Source of the DNA: an uncultured Microscilla sp.
Lineage (GTDB): Bacteria > Bacteroidota > Bacteroidia > Cytophagales > Microscillaceae
Direction: 5' to 3'
NCBI RefSeq assembly: GCF_947493425.1
Contig: NZ_CANLRP010000013.1
Location: forward strand, 22,011-86,010
DNA: 64,000 nucleotides
The notes under the pieces are model-generated. The model had not been told where the DNA came from. It did no database searches and saw only the letters and a list, made by a program, of their open reading frames with translations. The position numbers and the translations under genes are program-made. Within the stretch, counting starts at the first letter, position 1, and the number at the start of each line of letters is the position of its first letter. Below, in pieces: positions 8,164-16,951 of the stretch.

Positions 8164-9150
8164 TTAAAAAGCAATATAAGGCGTAAGCTGGGCAAGTTTG
8201 GCTTCGTCTATAATTTTAATTTTACCTAAGTCTTTGATAGAATTGTAATTGCCGTGATGTTCCCGGTAATTGACAATGATTTTTGCTAATTTATAACCGA
8301 TATAAGGGTGAGCCTTGAGTATTTCAAATTTGGCAGTATTTATATTGATTTTTTTGATATTGGCAGGCGTCAACGAGGTGTGTTGTAATAAAGTGGCAAT
8401 GACTTCGGGCTTGAGCCCATAAATATCTTTGAGTTGTTCAGTGTTAGAAAATCCCCCCAAACGATTTCTTAAATTAATTATTCGCTCAGAAAGTGCTTCA
8501 CCTATTCCTTTGATTTGCTTCAGCTGTTCGGTAGTGGCCTCGTTTAAGTCAAACGGTGCAATTTTGTCTTCCTGGGTAGCAAACGGGCTGGCGGTGGTGT
8601 ACTTTCGGTTTTTGGGTGCTTCATACTTGTCTGGTAGTTGAATATATGCCTCCAGTTGATCATAAGCTCTTTCAGGAAAACCATAAATCTTTTTTAAGTC
8701 ACTTTTTTGGCGAAACTTGCCTCCTTTGGATACATAGTTTTGAATACGCCCGGCTACTTTAGCCGAAAATCCCAATTTCTGCCAATCTTGTACTGTAGCA
8801 GTGTTAGGATCAAATGCGAAAAATTCATTGGGAGTGTAGGCAGGTGTTTTTTTGTATTTCTTTTTGCGTGAGTAGCGAGGGGCTTTGATATAAGCAGAAG
8901 ATTTTTTGTATTCTTTTTTTTCGGCCGCCAGTTCAGCGGTTTGTTTGGCAATGAGTGCTTCCAAACTATCTAATGTGCTTTGGTCTGAGTTGTCTACTTG
9001 CCTTTTACTAAAACTACCCAAGGGTGGGTTAATCAGCAATATGGTAACCAGTACCACCAACAATGCCATAAGAATGACAAAGCCGTTGGTTTCTTTGCGT
9101 GAAAATCCAAAATAGTTACGTATCCAAAGTTTTACACGTTTCATAAGCAT
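8164..9150 (-). CDS. Membrane-anchored helix-hairpin-helix protein (ComEA-like)
   Basis: A 328-residue protein with a short basic start, one membrane helix (about residues 22-41, VILMALLVVLVTILLI), a charged linker with many lysines, then three helix-hairpin-helix units. Their cores read FDPNTATVQDWQKLGFS, FDLNEATTEQLKQIKGIG and ININTAKFEILKAHPYIG. Such units bind the DNA backbone without sequence specificity. Membrane-tethered forms resemble the DNA receptor ComEA used in natural uptake, though ComEA has one unit; three are common in Bacteroidetes homologues of unknown role. A second ATG two codons in is an equal start candidate. The gene stands alone. Confidence 0.8.
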   Translation of the reverse strand: MLMKRVKLWIRNYFGFSRKETNGFVILMALLVVLVTILLINPPLGSFSKRQVDNSDQSTLDSLEALIAKQTAELAAEKKEYKKSSAYIKAPRYSRKKKYKKTPAYTPNEFFAFDPNTATVQDWQKLGFSAKVAGRIQNYVSKGGKFRQKSDLKKIYGFPERAYDQLEAYIQLPDKYEAPKNRKYTTASPFATQEDKIAPFDLNEATTEQLKQIKGIGEALSERIINLRNRLGGFSNTEQLKDIYGLKPEVIATLLQHTSLTPANIKKININTAKFEILKAHPYIGYKLAKIIVNYREHHGNYNSIKDLGKIKIIDEAKLAQLTPYIAF

Positions 9151-9292
9151 TTAGTTAAGGTAGGTGTATCTTAGGGAGATACTTGATTTTGAATACGTGT
9201 ATGATGCTTTTGAGGTTCAAAACTTCGCATCTGACTTCTATAAATAAGAATGTGTAGCAATGAAATCACTGCTACACATTATTTATTTTTTA

Positions 9293-9412
9293 TTACTCAT
9301 CTTCTAAGTTAGACTTAGAAGGAGTGGTCAATACTTTTCTAAAAAAATAAGCCATAGTTAAGGTAACAGTCACTTGTACTGTTATCATCATTATTAACGC
9401 TGAGGTACTCAT
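9293..9412 (-). CDS. Small membrane subunit of the NSS symporter (MetS-like)
   Basis: A 39-residue frame that reads MSTSALIMMITVQVTVTLTM, then AYFFRKVLTTPSKSNLEDE. It has one hydrophobic helix followed by a basic and then acidic tail, the layout of the small subunits that accompany methionine/alanine NSS transporters (MetS, next to MetP). It begins 42 bp after the stop of the symporter on the same strand, so it is probably cotranscribed. No Shine-Dalgarno sequence is visible, as is usual in this group. Sequence similarity to known MetS is not claimed; the call rests on size, topology and position. Confidence 0.65.
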   Translation of the reverse strand: MSTSALIMMITVQVTVTLTMAYFFRKVLTTPSKSNLEDE

Positions 9413-9454
9413 TTAATTTATGTTTTAGTTTTGTAAATGCTAATACTTGAAGGG

Positions 9455-11338
9455 TTACAGGTTTTCTTTAGTCCTTCTTTTACTGGCTTGGTATACTAAT
9501 ACCGTAATAAAGATAAATACGCCTAATAACAGCAAACGACCAAGGTTGATATAGAATATCTGATTGGTAAAACTACCAGTAGCTATTTTATCTTTAAACT
9601 TCACCTTGTCTCCTTCTTTGATGGTTACCTTGGCGCTCTTGCCTCCGTATTGTGCCACGTTGATTGACCGCACTACAGTCATGGAATCAAAAGGGGTGAC
9701 ACTCTTTTCGTTGGTATATGTTTTTATTTTGCCTTCAGGAGTTTTGTAGTACTTTTTACTCTGGCTCAACTGTATAGTAGTACCCTGTATTTTGGTTACT
9801 ATACTTTCACCTTCTACATCATTCTCAAAGCTATCGGCAAAGAAAGACTTGTTGGCTTTTACACCCTGGTTAGTAATTTGCCCAATGATACTATCATCAG
9901 CAAGGGCAAATTGTCCGTTAAAGAGCTTGTTCCAATCGCCACCTACTGGTTTTATCAAAGCGCCTAAGAATACAATCAACAAAAGCGTAGGGGTGACCCA
10001 TTTAATGATGGGTTTAAAAAATGATGGAATGGTAATGTCAGCCCCTTCGTTGATCTCTGCCCAGCCTTTGGTCATACCAAACACCCAGGCAAACAAAATC
10101 ACTTCGGCCAGAGCAAATACTACCAAAGCAATGGTTCCTGCCCAGTAGTCATACTCTCCAAAGACCCCTTGACTGTAGAACATTACCGATGGCAAACCGA
10201 CAATAAGTGTAATGACCCCAAACGATAAGGCGGCCTTTTTGCGTCCCCAATTAAACTCATCTTGCATAAAGCCCATCCAGGGAGTACCCATGGCCAACGA
10301 TGAGGTAATGCCCGCAAAAAAGAGTAACCCAAACCACATTACTCCAGCTACTACGCTCAGTACGCTGCCCCATTGGTCGAACAGGTAAGGCATGGTTTGG
10401 AAAGCCATAGAGAAGCCAGCATTGTTTTGTGCCCACTCAAGCCCCAGGTAACCCACTGCAATAGGAATAACAACGGATGCACCCAGTACAATTTCTACAA
10501 AACCGTTCATCCATCCGGCAGACATTGCGTTGAGGGCAATATCGTCTTTAGAACGTACATAAGAAGCATAACACTGAATAGTACCCATACCTACCGAGAG
10601 CGTAAAGAATATTTGCCCTGCAGCGGCCATCCATACTTTAAAATCCCAGATACTGGATGCTTGTGGTTTCCATAAGAAATCTAATGCTAAGAAAGAGTTA
10701 CAGTCAGTACAACCTTCTGGCGCACCAGACGACCCCAGGGTAATGCCGCGAATGGCAAGAAAAGCTCCGAACAAGATGAGCATAGGCATGCCAAATTTGG
10801 CTACTTTTTCTACCCCGCCACTTAAGCCTTTAGATAGTATATATATATTGAGAGATAGCGTAATAACATAAATGATAAGTGCAGGTACAGGAATACCCAT
10901 AAAAGAATCGGTATAGGAATCGAAGTAGGCTGAAACTGCTTCAGGGCTTGATCCGGCAAAACCTCTTGTGATAGACTTCCAAACATAAGTAAGTGTCCAG
11001 GACTCGATATAGGTGTAATAGGCAGCTACCGCAATGTTGGTAAAAATACCAAATACACCAAAATACTTCCAAAACTTACGTTTACCCATGGTATCAAGGA
11101 TAAACGGTGTAGAGTGGTTACCCTGACGCCCCCCAAAACGCCCTACTGACCATTCAACCCAAAGGAGAGGAATACCCATTAATACAAAACATACCAAATA
11201 GGGGATAATAAAAGCTCCTCCTCCATTCTGAACAGCTTGCACAGGAAAGCGAAGAAAGTTTCCTAAACCTACGGCGTTTCCAGCCATAGCCAATACCAGT
11301 CCGACCCGAGAACCCCAGGCTTCTTTATTTGTACTCAT
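9455..11338 (-). CDS. Neurotransmitter:sodium symporter family (NSS/SNF) transporter
   Basis: A 627-residue Na+-coupled amino-acid type transporter. TM1 carries the signature GLVLAMAGNAVGLGNFLRFP, whose unwound part binds sodium and substrate. About 12 membrane helices follow. Unusually, a hydrophilic stretch of some 115 residues (about 472-590) separates the last two helices and faces the periplasm by topology. It is rich in short beta-like segments (VTIKEGDKVKFKDK). Most bacterial NSS proteins are about 450-510 residues and lack it. The substrate cannot be read from sequence. The 39-residue protein directly downstream fits the small-subunit pattern of this family. Confidence 0.93.
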   Translation of the reverse strand: MSTNKEAWGSRVGLVLAMAGNAVGLGNFLRFPVQAVQNGGGAFIIPYLVCFVLMGIPLLWVEWSVGRFGGRQGNHSTPFILDTMGKRKFWKYFGVFGIFTNIAVAAYYTYIESWTLTYVWKSITRGFAGSSPEAVSAYFDSYTDSFMGIPVPALIIYVITLSLNIYILSKGLSGGVEKVAKFGMPMLILFGAFLAIRGITLGSSGAPEGCTDCNSFLALDFLWKPQASSIWDFKVWMAAAGQIFFTLSVGMGTIQCYASYVRSKDDIALNAMSAGWMNGFVEIVLGASVVIPIAVGYLGLEWAQNNAGFSMAFQTMPYLFDQWGSVLSVVAGVMWFGLLFFAGITSSLAMGTPWMGFMQDEFNWGRKKAALSFGVITLIVGLPSVMFYSQGVFGEYDYWAGTIALVVFALAEVILFAWVFGMTKGWAEINEGADITIPSFFKPIIKWVTPTLLLIVFLGALIKPVGGDWNKLFNGQFALADDSIIGQITNQGVKANKSFFADSFENDVEGESIVTKIQGTTIQLSQSKKYYKTPEGKIKTYTNEKSVTPFDSMTVVRSINVAQYGGKSAKVTIKEGDKVKFKDKIATGSFTNQIFYINLGRLLLLGVFIFITVLVYQASKRRTKENL

Positions 11339-12055
11339 TTATCAAATAGTTGGATTTAATACTGAATCAATGAATGGCTAAACTACAGCATATTTTTGAG
11401 TTGTGCAATTAGATATGATTTAAAGTTACACGCCTACGTTTTTTTTAAGTTTAAGTTTGATTTTATTTAGTTTAATTTCATTCAAAAGAGATATAATTTT
11501 TGTTAACTCTACCCATTTCCCCTCATTTTGAAGGTGGTAGAATACCTTCATGTAGTCTAATATTTACGACTAAAATTGAGTGAGATTTACTTTTTTGAGC
11601 AATACTTCTTTTTTTTTTTATCCTAAAAAACTAACTTAGAACTTTAAGGAATGGTAAAAAAATAAGTGACCGATTTCGAGGTAGAGATTTTCTACTTAGC
11701 TGAGGCACTTTTGGCCGAAGGCAACGCTTAGCACAGCATCGTTGGTTTGGTGGGTGTCGTTCGCTTTTTGAATCTTGATGTATATCAGAACAAGCGTTAT
11801 GGTTAAAAAAGCTCATAGTCTCGATTGATCGGGGAAAATTATTTTTTGTTCATTCTTAAGAGTGTCCTGTAAAAAAAACCACATAATTAAACAGCAAGGC
11901 ATTACTCATTAAACCAGTAATTTGATTCTAAAACCTGAAGACTGGGTACTGGCAGAAAAGTTGTTTCCTGTGTCATTTGCCTGTTTTTAAATAACTTAAC
12001 TGATTAGGTGAATGAAACTGTAGATGTTTCATAGACTAAAAGCGCCAAATTAAAC
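11339..12055. other. Gene-free spacer
   Basis: The 717 bp before the SiaC-like gene are AT-rich and contain long T runs (for example 11609-11620) and the inverted-repeat element at 11641-11866. A frame of 61 residues on the minus strand inside that element matches nothing I know. I see no convincing gene and no perfect promoter. Confidence 0.6.
11641..11866. mobile_element. MITE-like inverted-repeat element, GGAATGGT family, copy 2
   Basis: The left end reads TTTAAGGAATGGTAAAAAAA and the right end, read inward, TCTTAAGAATGAACAAAAAA, so the ends are imperfect inverted repeats resembling copy 1. The inside differs from copy 1. A plus-strand frame there starts VTDFEVEIFYLAEALLAEG and soon stops; it may be a gene fragment. 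Confidence 0.45.
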
Positions 12056-12436
12056 ATGAAAGATATAGCTATAAAAGGTAATAAGGGAGTATATTTTATA
12101 CCTACAGTCAATTTTAACTCAGATACTGGCGTATGTGAAATTATCGGAGAGTCATATCATCAAGATGCTAAAAAGTTTTATCGCCCTTTGATTCAATGGG
12201 TAGAAGAGTACATTCAGTCTAAACATCCCATTCGGTTTGACTTCAAACTTACCTACTTCAACACCAATTCATCTAAAGCCTTTCTAAATATTCTCAAAGT
12301 GTTGAAAAAATACGCCGATGAAGGTGGGCAGGTAGAGGCCAATTGGTATTATCCTACCGAAGATGATGATATTTTGGAAGAAGCCGAGGATTTTATACAA
12401 GAAACCAAACTGAAAATGAACTTGATTGGTTACTGA
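12056..12436 (+). CDS. SiaC-like regulatory phosphoprotein (DUF1987)
   Basis: A 126-residue soluble protein. The segment FDFKLTYFNTNSSKAFLNIL is the family hallmark and contains the Thr/Ser region that is phosphorylated in Pseudomonas SiaC. In that system SiaC is phosphorylated by SiaB and dephosphorylated by the PP2C phosphatase SiaA, and it controls a diguanylate cyclase and aggregation. None of those partners is near this gene, so here it is an orphan. The acidic DDDILEEAEDF end is also typical. Family is confident; role in this organism is inferred only. Confidence 0.87.
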   Translation: MKDIAIKGNKGVYFIPTVNFNSDTGVCEIIGESYHQDAKKFYRPLIQWVEEYIQSKHPIRFDFKLTYFNTNSSKAFLNILKVLKKYADEGGQVEANWYYPTEDDDILEEAEDFIQETKLKMNLIGY

Positions 12437-12593
12437 GGTTAGTATAGTCCCTATGTGTAGATTGCGTGTGTTGGAGCTTTTATATTTTGACAAATTTGGT
12501 GTTGTGACTGCTTTGAGATCAAAACAATGATATAGATGGTTTGTGTGGAATAAGAAAAGCAAATATAACTGTGTTTGTAATAAGAGATAGGTC

Positions 12594-15023
12594 ATGAAAA
12601 CAATCATTATTATTTGCTTTACATTGTTGCTGTTGAACGTAACAGTTTATGCCCAACCTGATACTAATCGCCTAAATACTATTCCATTAGATGTATTGAA
12701 GGCGCAAGATATTATTGCAGGACGTGCTTCTACCAATGTAGAAGTTGTTTCTGCGAGTAGGTCGAGCAAAAGAATAAAAGACCTGCCGGTGACTATCCAC
12801 GTAGTAACTCAAGAAGAAATCCGAAAAAATGGTTATATAACCTTGGTTGACGTTATGAAAGCGGTACCAGGGGTAAGAGTATCGCAACCAGGATCAGGGC
12901 TCGACGGAGAAACATTTCTTTTTAGGGGGCAAATAGGTAACTATTACACCAAAATACTCATCAATAACATTCCCATCCAACCTAGTGTGGCAGGAGGAAT
13001 CGCCATTGGAGCGCAACTACCCATTGCTCAGGCGCGGCAAATAGAAATTATCTATGGACCAGCTTCTGCAGTGTATGGGGCTGACGCCATGACTGGAGTC
13101 ATTAATATTATTACCGACTCTCCCTCTAGTCGCTCATTTGCGCAAGCCAATGTTACTTTAGGTGAATATGGCTACCAACACGTAAATTTTATGGCAGGAG
13201 GCAAGGTAGGTAAAAACAAAAACATACTTAAATACACTTTTTATGGCAATCGCGGCAAACGCGATGATCTAAACATTCGCCATAACAAAGAGGTAGAGTT
13301 GGTAGGACAAGTGAGTAGTGAGTTTTCATACAAAGGCAATGTATTTAGCCCTCTTCCCCACTTTTTTGCTTCTAAACGTATGTCAAGCGATCAGATTAAC
13401 TATTTAAGATTGCTCAATACTAATCCTGGTCAGGTGTTGGATAGTATTCAGGCGACTTACCCTTACTACCAAGGCGATGCAAACAAAGGTTTGGTGAACG
13501 CATTGCCCCAGGAAAGCTCGCTGTTTGGCATACAACTGGAGTATCGAGATTTTACTTTTAGTTATAACAACCTCTTTCGTAGCAACCACAGTTCTTTGGG
13601 CAGAAGCCCTGACATATTTTCTTATGCCCGCTCTGACAACTACATAGCCGACCGTATAGAGCGAATTACCTTAAGCTATAACAAAGCCTGGCAACGATTT
13701 GCACTTACTGTCAATGCATCTTATCTTAAGTACAGGATGGACGTAGGCTCTACTTATGGAGTAAACTATGCCAGTTTTGCCAGTGCAAGGGCATATACTT
13801 ATGAGGCTTCTGATGATTTATTTTTTGAAGCGCTAGGTACTTATTCCATCAATAAATATATGGAAATCACCGCAGGTTTTTCTGCCACTTTTTCAGGCAA
13901 TTTACCTCCAGTCAATGAATCCGATACACCTTTTAACCCTGGCGATTATCAGGCTTTTAGCACTACCCAACGCGCCCCGCATGCCGTTTTTGGGCATTTT
14001 GGCGACAATCCCATTTTGCACACCATTACTGGCTATTTTGCCCAATTGCTCTATCAACGCGATAACCTCACGCTGATTGCAGGAGTGCGTGAAGATGCCT
14101 CGTCTGAGTTTACTACCAATGTAGATTCAGCCAATGCAGTAGGTTCTTTTTATCCCAGAGTAGCGGTGTTGTATAAGTTCAACAATAACCTTTCGGTAAG
14201 AGCGTCTTACGGGAGAGCTTTCAAGGCACCCAGTGCCCGCAACACTTACTCTTCGTTGGCTTTGCCTGTAATATTCAATGGCACCAGAGTACCCAACCTG
14301 GTACAATACGAACGAGTGCCTAATGAAGACTTATCACCAGAGTTTGTTACGAGTTATGAGGTAGGAGTACGCTATACACTCAATAGTAATATAGACTTTG
14401 ACCTGACAGGATATTATAGCCGAATAGACCAATTGATTACCCAAAGCCTGATACCATTAGATACCAGTATATATGGTGCCAATGCGGTGTCACAGTTTCA
14501 AACACAGAATAATTTCCGAACTCGCTCGGCCGTAAATGATGTAAACAGCCGAAGCGATTTGTATGGACTGCAATTGGCCGTACGTTTGTCAAATCTTTTG
14601 CCATTACTAAAACTCAATGCTGATGTGTACCTAAATTATGCTGAAGGTTCAGAAATATTACCCAACGAAGAAAACGAAGAAATCAGTGTGCCCAGAATGG
14701 TGCCTAAGTTTATGGGACAGTTGAACTTTTCAATAGAACCGTTTAAGCATACTTACTTTCGTTTTGAGAATGTGTTTATGACTGATTGGGTAAGGCGTTT
14801 TGTACCTAGAGCAGATGCATCAGATTTTAAAGTTGAGGGCTATTATAACCTGGATTTTATCGGGCGTTATCAGCTGAGCAAACACTTGGGTGTATTTCTG
14901 AAAATAAGAAATGTATTTGATGCTGAGTATGCAGGCATTGGTTCTGATGGACTAGACGTGGACTTGGTATACAACCCTCAAATGAAACGAAACGTACAGT
15001 TTGGGGCTTCTTTTAGGTTATAA
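12594..15023 (+). CDS. TonB-dependent outer-membrane receptor
   Basis: An 809-residue receptor with a signal peptide (IIIICFTLLLLNVTVYAQ). The plug domain (about residues 48-175) contains VEVVSASRSSKRIKDLPVTI and ends in the usual IEIIYGPASAVYGADAM and GVINIIT. A 22-strand barrel ends in an aromatic-type strand, NVQFGASFRL. It lacks the N-terminal carboxypeptidase-like domain and the SusD partner typical of glycan uptake, so an iron-chelate, cobalamin or peptide substrate is more likely. The convergent barrel gene 34 bp away is not a known partner. Substrate unknown. Confidence 0.93.
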   Translation: MKTIIIICFTLLLLNVTVYAQPDTNRLNTIPLDVLKAQDIIAGRASTNVEVVSASRSSKRIKDLPVTIHVVTQEEIRKNGYITLVDVMKAVPGVRVSQPGSGLDGETFLFRGQIGNYYTKILINNIPIQPSVAGGIAIGAQLPIAQARQIEIIYGPASAVYGADAMTGVINIITDSPSSRSFAQANVTLGEYGYQHVNFMAGGKVGKNKNILKYTFYGNRGKRDDLNIRHNKEVELVGQVSSEFSYKGNVFSPLPHFFASKRMSSDQINYLRLLNTNPGQVLDSIQATYPYYQGDANKGLVNALPQESSLFGIQLEYRDFTFSYNNLFRSNHSSLGRSPDIFSYARSDNYIADRIERITLSYNKAWQRFALTVNASYLKYRMDVGSTYGVNYASFASARAYTYEASDDLFFEALGTYSINKYMEITAGFSATFSGNLPPVNESDTPFNPGDYQAFSTTQRAPHAVFGHFGDNPILHTITGYFAQLLYQRDNLTLIAGVREDASSEFTTNVDSANAVGSFYPRVAVLYKFNNNLSVRASYGRAFKAPSARNTYSSLALPVIFNGTRVPNLVQYERVPNEDLSPEFVTSYEVGVRYTLNSNIDFDLTGYYSRIDQLITQSLIPLDTSIYGANAVSQFQTQNNFRTRSAVNDVNSRSDLYGLQLAVRLSNLLPLLKLNADVYLNYAEGSEILPNEENEEISVPRMVPKFMGQLNFSIEPFKHTYFRFENVFMTDWVRRFVPRADASDFKVEGYYNLDFIGRYQLSKHLGVFLKIRNVFDAEYAGIGSDGLDVDLVYNPQMKRNVQFGASFRL

Positions 15024-15056
15024 AAACAAGCCCTTGTTGGTTTGGGGACACTTTTC

Positions 15057-16007
15057 TTAAAAATTGAACACATACCCTATGGTATTTACAAACTCACGCG
15101 AAAGCCCATCAGGATTTTGAGCGCGACGAATGAGCCTAAAACCTGCCCCTACTTTAATTGCCGAGCGAGTATTAAACCTAAATCCCATTCCGACCAAATA
15201 AGTAAGTGCCAACCCATCGCTTCCGTCTACATTGATGGTGCGTTCGCCCATCGTCATTTTGTCTTGAGTGGGGCGGTAAATAGCCAATAAACCCGTATTA
15301 AAGTTGATGCGTGAAAAGCGTAGGTTATATTCTACTCTTAACATAAAATCATCACCTCTGAATAGTTTTCGTGACCGGGGGTAGTGCTCAGCCCAGATAA
15401 AATTTTCGCTTCCTGCCCATTCGCCCCATAAAAACTGATTGTTTACACTATTCAATGCGCGTTGATACCCCGTAGCAATCAGCCAATTACGACTAATCAG
15501 CGAAATTCCTGCAATCAAGTCATAAGTACCCAAAGTATTTTGGTAATACATAGGCAATGGTCTGCCCGACTCAGATTGTACGTTGGGATTGCCTGTAGGT
15601 ATTTTGGTACCCAGTGTAGCATTTATCTGAAACTTTTCTTTGTTCACGAGATTGTAACTAAAACTCAATGACACATCACCTATTCCGTGATTGCTGCCCA
15701 AGCGCCCCTGAGCGTATTGATAAGGCAACTTTACCTGTAAATTGGTTTTGTCATTAAAACCCATGTTAAAATCTACAGTATACGCCAAAATGAGGTTATC
15801 AAATTTGGTAACCCCCAGATAGTGACTCAGTTCTACCGAGCGTAAACGCAGCCTTACTTTTTGGTTAAAATGTTGATCGGGCTTCATGGCACCCATCGTA
15901 CAAAACCCGGCGTCGCTACAGCCTTGTGCCTGTAGTTGTGCTGAGGTAGTCCATAAAAAAATGAGTAGTAATCCGTAAAACTGTATGTATTGAATCCTGT
16001 TTGACAT
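15057..16007 (-). CDS. Secreted outer-membrane beta-barrel protein
   Basis: A 316-residue protein that I do not recognise beyond its class. The N-terminus is a signal peptide (FYGLLLIFLWTTSAQLQAQ) followed by GCSDAGFCTMGAM. The rest alternates polar and hydrophobic residues in barrel-like strands, such as LILAYTVDFNMGFNDKTNLQ and VSLSFSYNLV, and ends in an aromatic residue. Such proteins resemble the MetA/phenol-degradation channel family of unknown cargo. I start at the ATG at 16007 because the signal peptide follows directly; the frame is open upstream to 16064. It converges on the TonB receptor with 34 bp between stops. Confidence 0.62.
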   Translation of the reverse strand: MSNRIQYIQFYGLLLIFLWTTSAQLQAQGCSDAGFCTMGAMKPDQHFNQKVRLRLRSVELSHYLGVTKFDNLILAYTVDFNMGFNDKTNLQVKLPYQYAQGRLGSNHGIGDVSLSFSYNLVNKEKFQINATLGTKIPTGNPNVQSESGRPLPMYYQNTLGTYDLIAGISLISRNWLIATGYQRALNSVNNQFLWGEWAGSENFIWAEHYPRSRKLFRGDDFMLRVEYNLRFSRINFNTGLLAIYRPTQDKMTMGERTINVDGSDGLALTYLVGMGFRFNTRSAIKVGAGFRLIRRAQNPDGLSREFVNTIGYVFNF

Positions 16008-16134
16008 AATGGAGGCAAGTATATTGAGTTTTGTGCAAAGTAAAGAAATATAGTCAAAAACCAACTTGTTTTATGTTGTTACAACTCAAGTGAAGGAAAC
16101 GTTGCCTGTGTTGGAAAGAAGATTTTGCTAAAAC

Positions 16135-16178
16135 CACACAAACCCTCTCAAATTACTTGATTTGAGAGGGTTTGTGTG
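16135..16178 (-). terminator. Terminator after the YceI-like gene
   Basis: Perfect 19-bp arms with a six-base loop (16135-16153 and 16160-16178) lie 42 bp beyond the YceI-like stop on the minus strand. A GGTTTT tail follows. The stem is unusually long for a terminator. Confidence 0.68.
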
Positions 16179-16219
16179 CATGTTATCAGGCAGTATATTT
16201 TCAGTCAGGTCTTTGCTTC

Positions 16220-16765
16220 CTAATCATATTTGGCAATTAAGTTAATCTCCACTACATTCTTTCCATCTTTAAACAAGGCCTGAGGTATTTTGATCTGATG
16301 ATCTTTGGTATTGACCTGAAAGCGACTAAAGCAACTGATTTTATTGTTTTTTACTACGATAGTAGCCGGAATAGAACGCTTTTTCTTTACGCCGTGCATT
16401 TTAAGATAGCCTACCACGGTTACTTTCTGAGGAGAACTAATTTCAAAATTGATCTTTTCTTTTACTTTCCCTTTAAAAGTAGAATGGGGGTATTTGCTGG
16501 CTTCGAGGTAGGTTTCGTTAAAAGGTTGTTGCATTACAGGGTTGCTAAAACGAAACTTATTGGTGGGAATAATGAAAGACACTTCGTTGTTTTTGCGATT
16601 AAAGGCAGAAGTCACAGATTTATTAACTGCCTGAATGAGGGCAAGGTTAGAATTTAAAAATAGGGTGACTTGACCTGTGTGAGTGCTATATATTTTTTTT
16701 TGTGCTTTGGTGTCATGGACAAGAGTGAACAAAAAAAAACCAAGCAGGAAAATATGCCTTTTCAT
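16220..16765 (-). CDS. YceI-like periplasmic lipid-binding protein
   Basis: A 181-residue exported protein with signal peptide IFLLGFFLFTLVHDTKAQ. The body fits the YceI lipocalin-like fold, with the MQQPFNETYLEASKYPHSTF block and FQVNTKDHQIKIP near the end. YceI proteins carry polyisoprenoid or other amphiphiles in the periplasm. The gene has its own terminator and lies between an outer-membrane protein and the BlaR1 operon, all on the same strand, but the spacing (187 bp from the BlaR1 gene) argues for separate transcription. Ligand unknown. Confidence 0.78.
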   Translation of the reverse strand: MKRHIFLLGFFLFTLVHDTKAQKKIYSTHTGQVTLFLNSNLALIQAVNKSVTSAFNRKNNEVSFIIPTNKFRFSNPVMQQPFNETYLEASKYPHSTFKGKVKEKINFEISSPQKVTVVGYLKMHGVKKKRSIPATIVVKNNKISCFSRFQVNTKDHQIKIPQALFKDGKNVVEINLIAKYD

Positions 16766-16892
16766 GATGGAGTGTAGTTTTAAAAGTACAGAAACATTAT
16801 CATAGTTTGTTTTACCGTGTCAAGGTAAGATTTGTTCAGAGATTCTACAACTTTATAAAAAAATAGAAGGCTCTTTTTCAGTCAGATAGTAG

Positions 16893-16922
16893 AATACCCG
16901 TTAAGTTCTTTTAACGGGTATG
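16893..16922 (-). terminator. Hairpin after the BlaR1-type gene
   Basis: An 11-bp perfect stem, ATACCCGTTAA against TTAACGGGTAT, with a six-base loop begins 30 bp past the BlaR1 stop on the minus strand. No T run follows, so it may need help or may stabilise the 3' end. Confidence 0.55.
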
Positions 16923-16951
16923 CTTGAACTAATAGTATGAATTATACACGA

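Noticed and set aside
11631..11816. 61-codon frame on the minus strand within the inverted-repeat element
   Set aside because: Cys/Arg-rich random-like sequence within a repeat element.
16135..16178. Riboswitch or attenuator
   Set aside because: It is a simple 19-bp hairpin beyond a stop codon, best read as a terminator.
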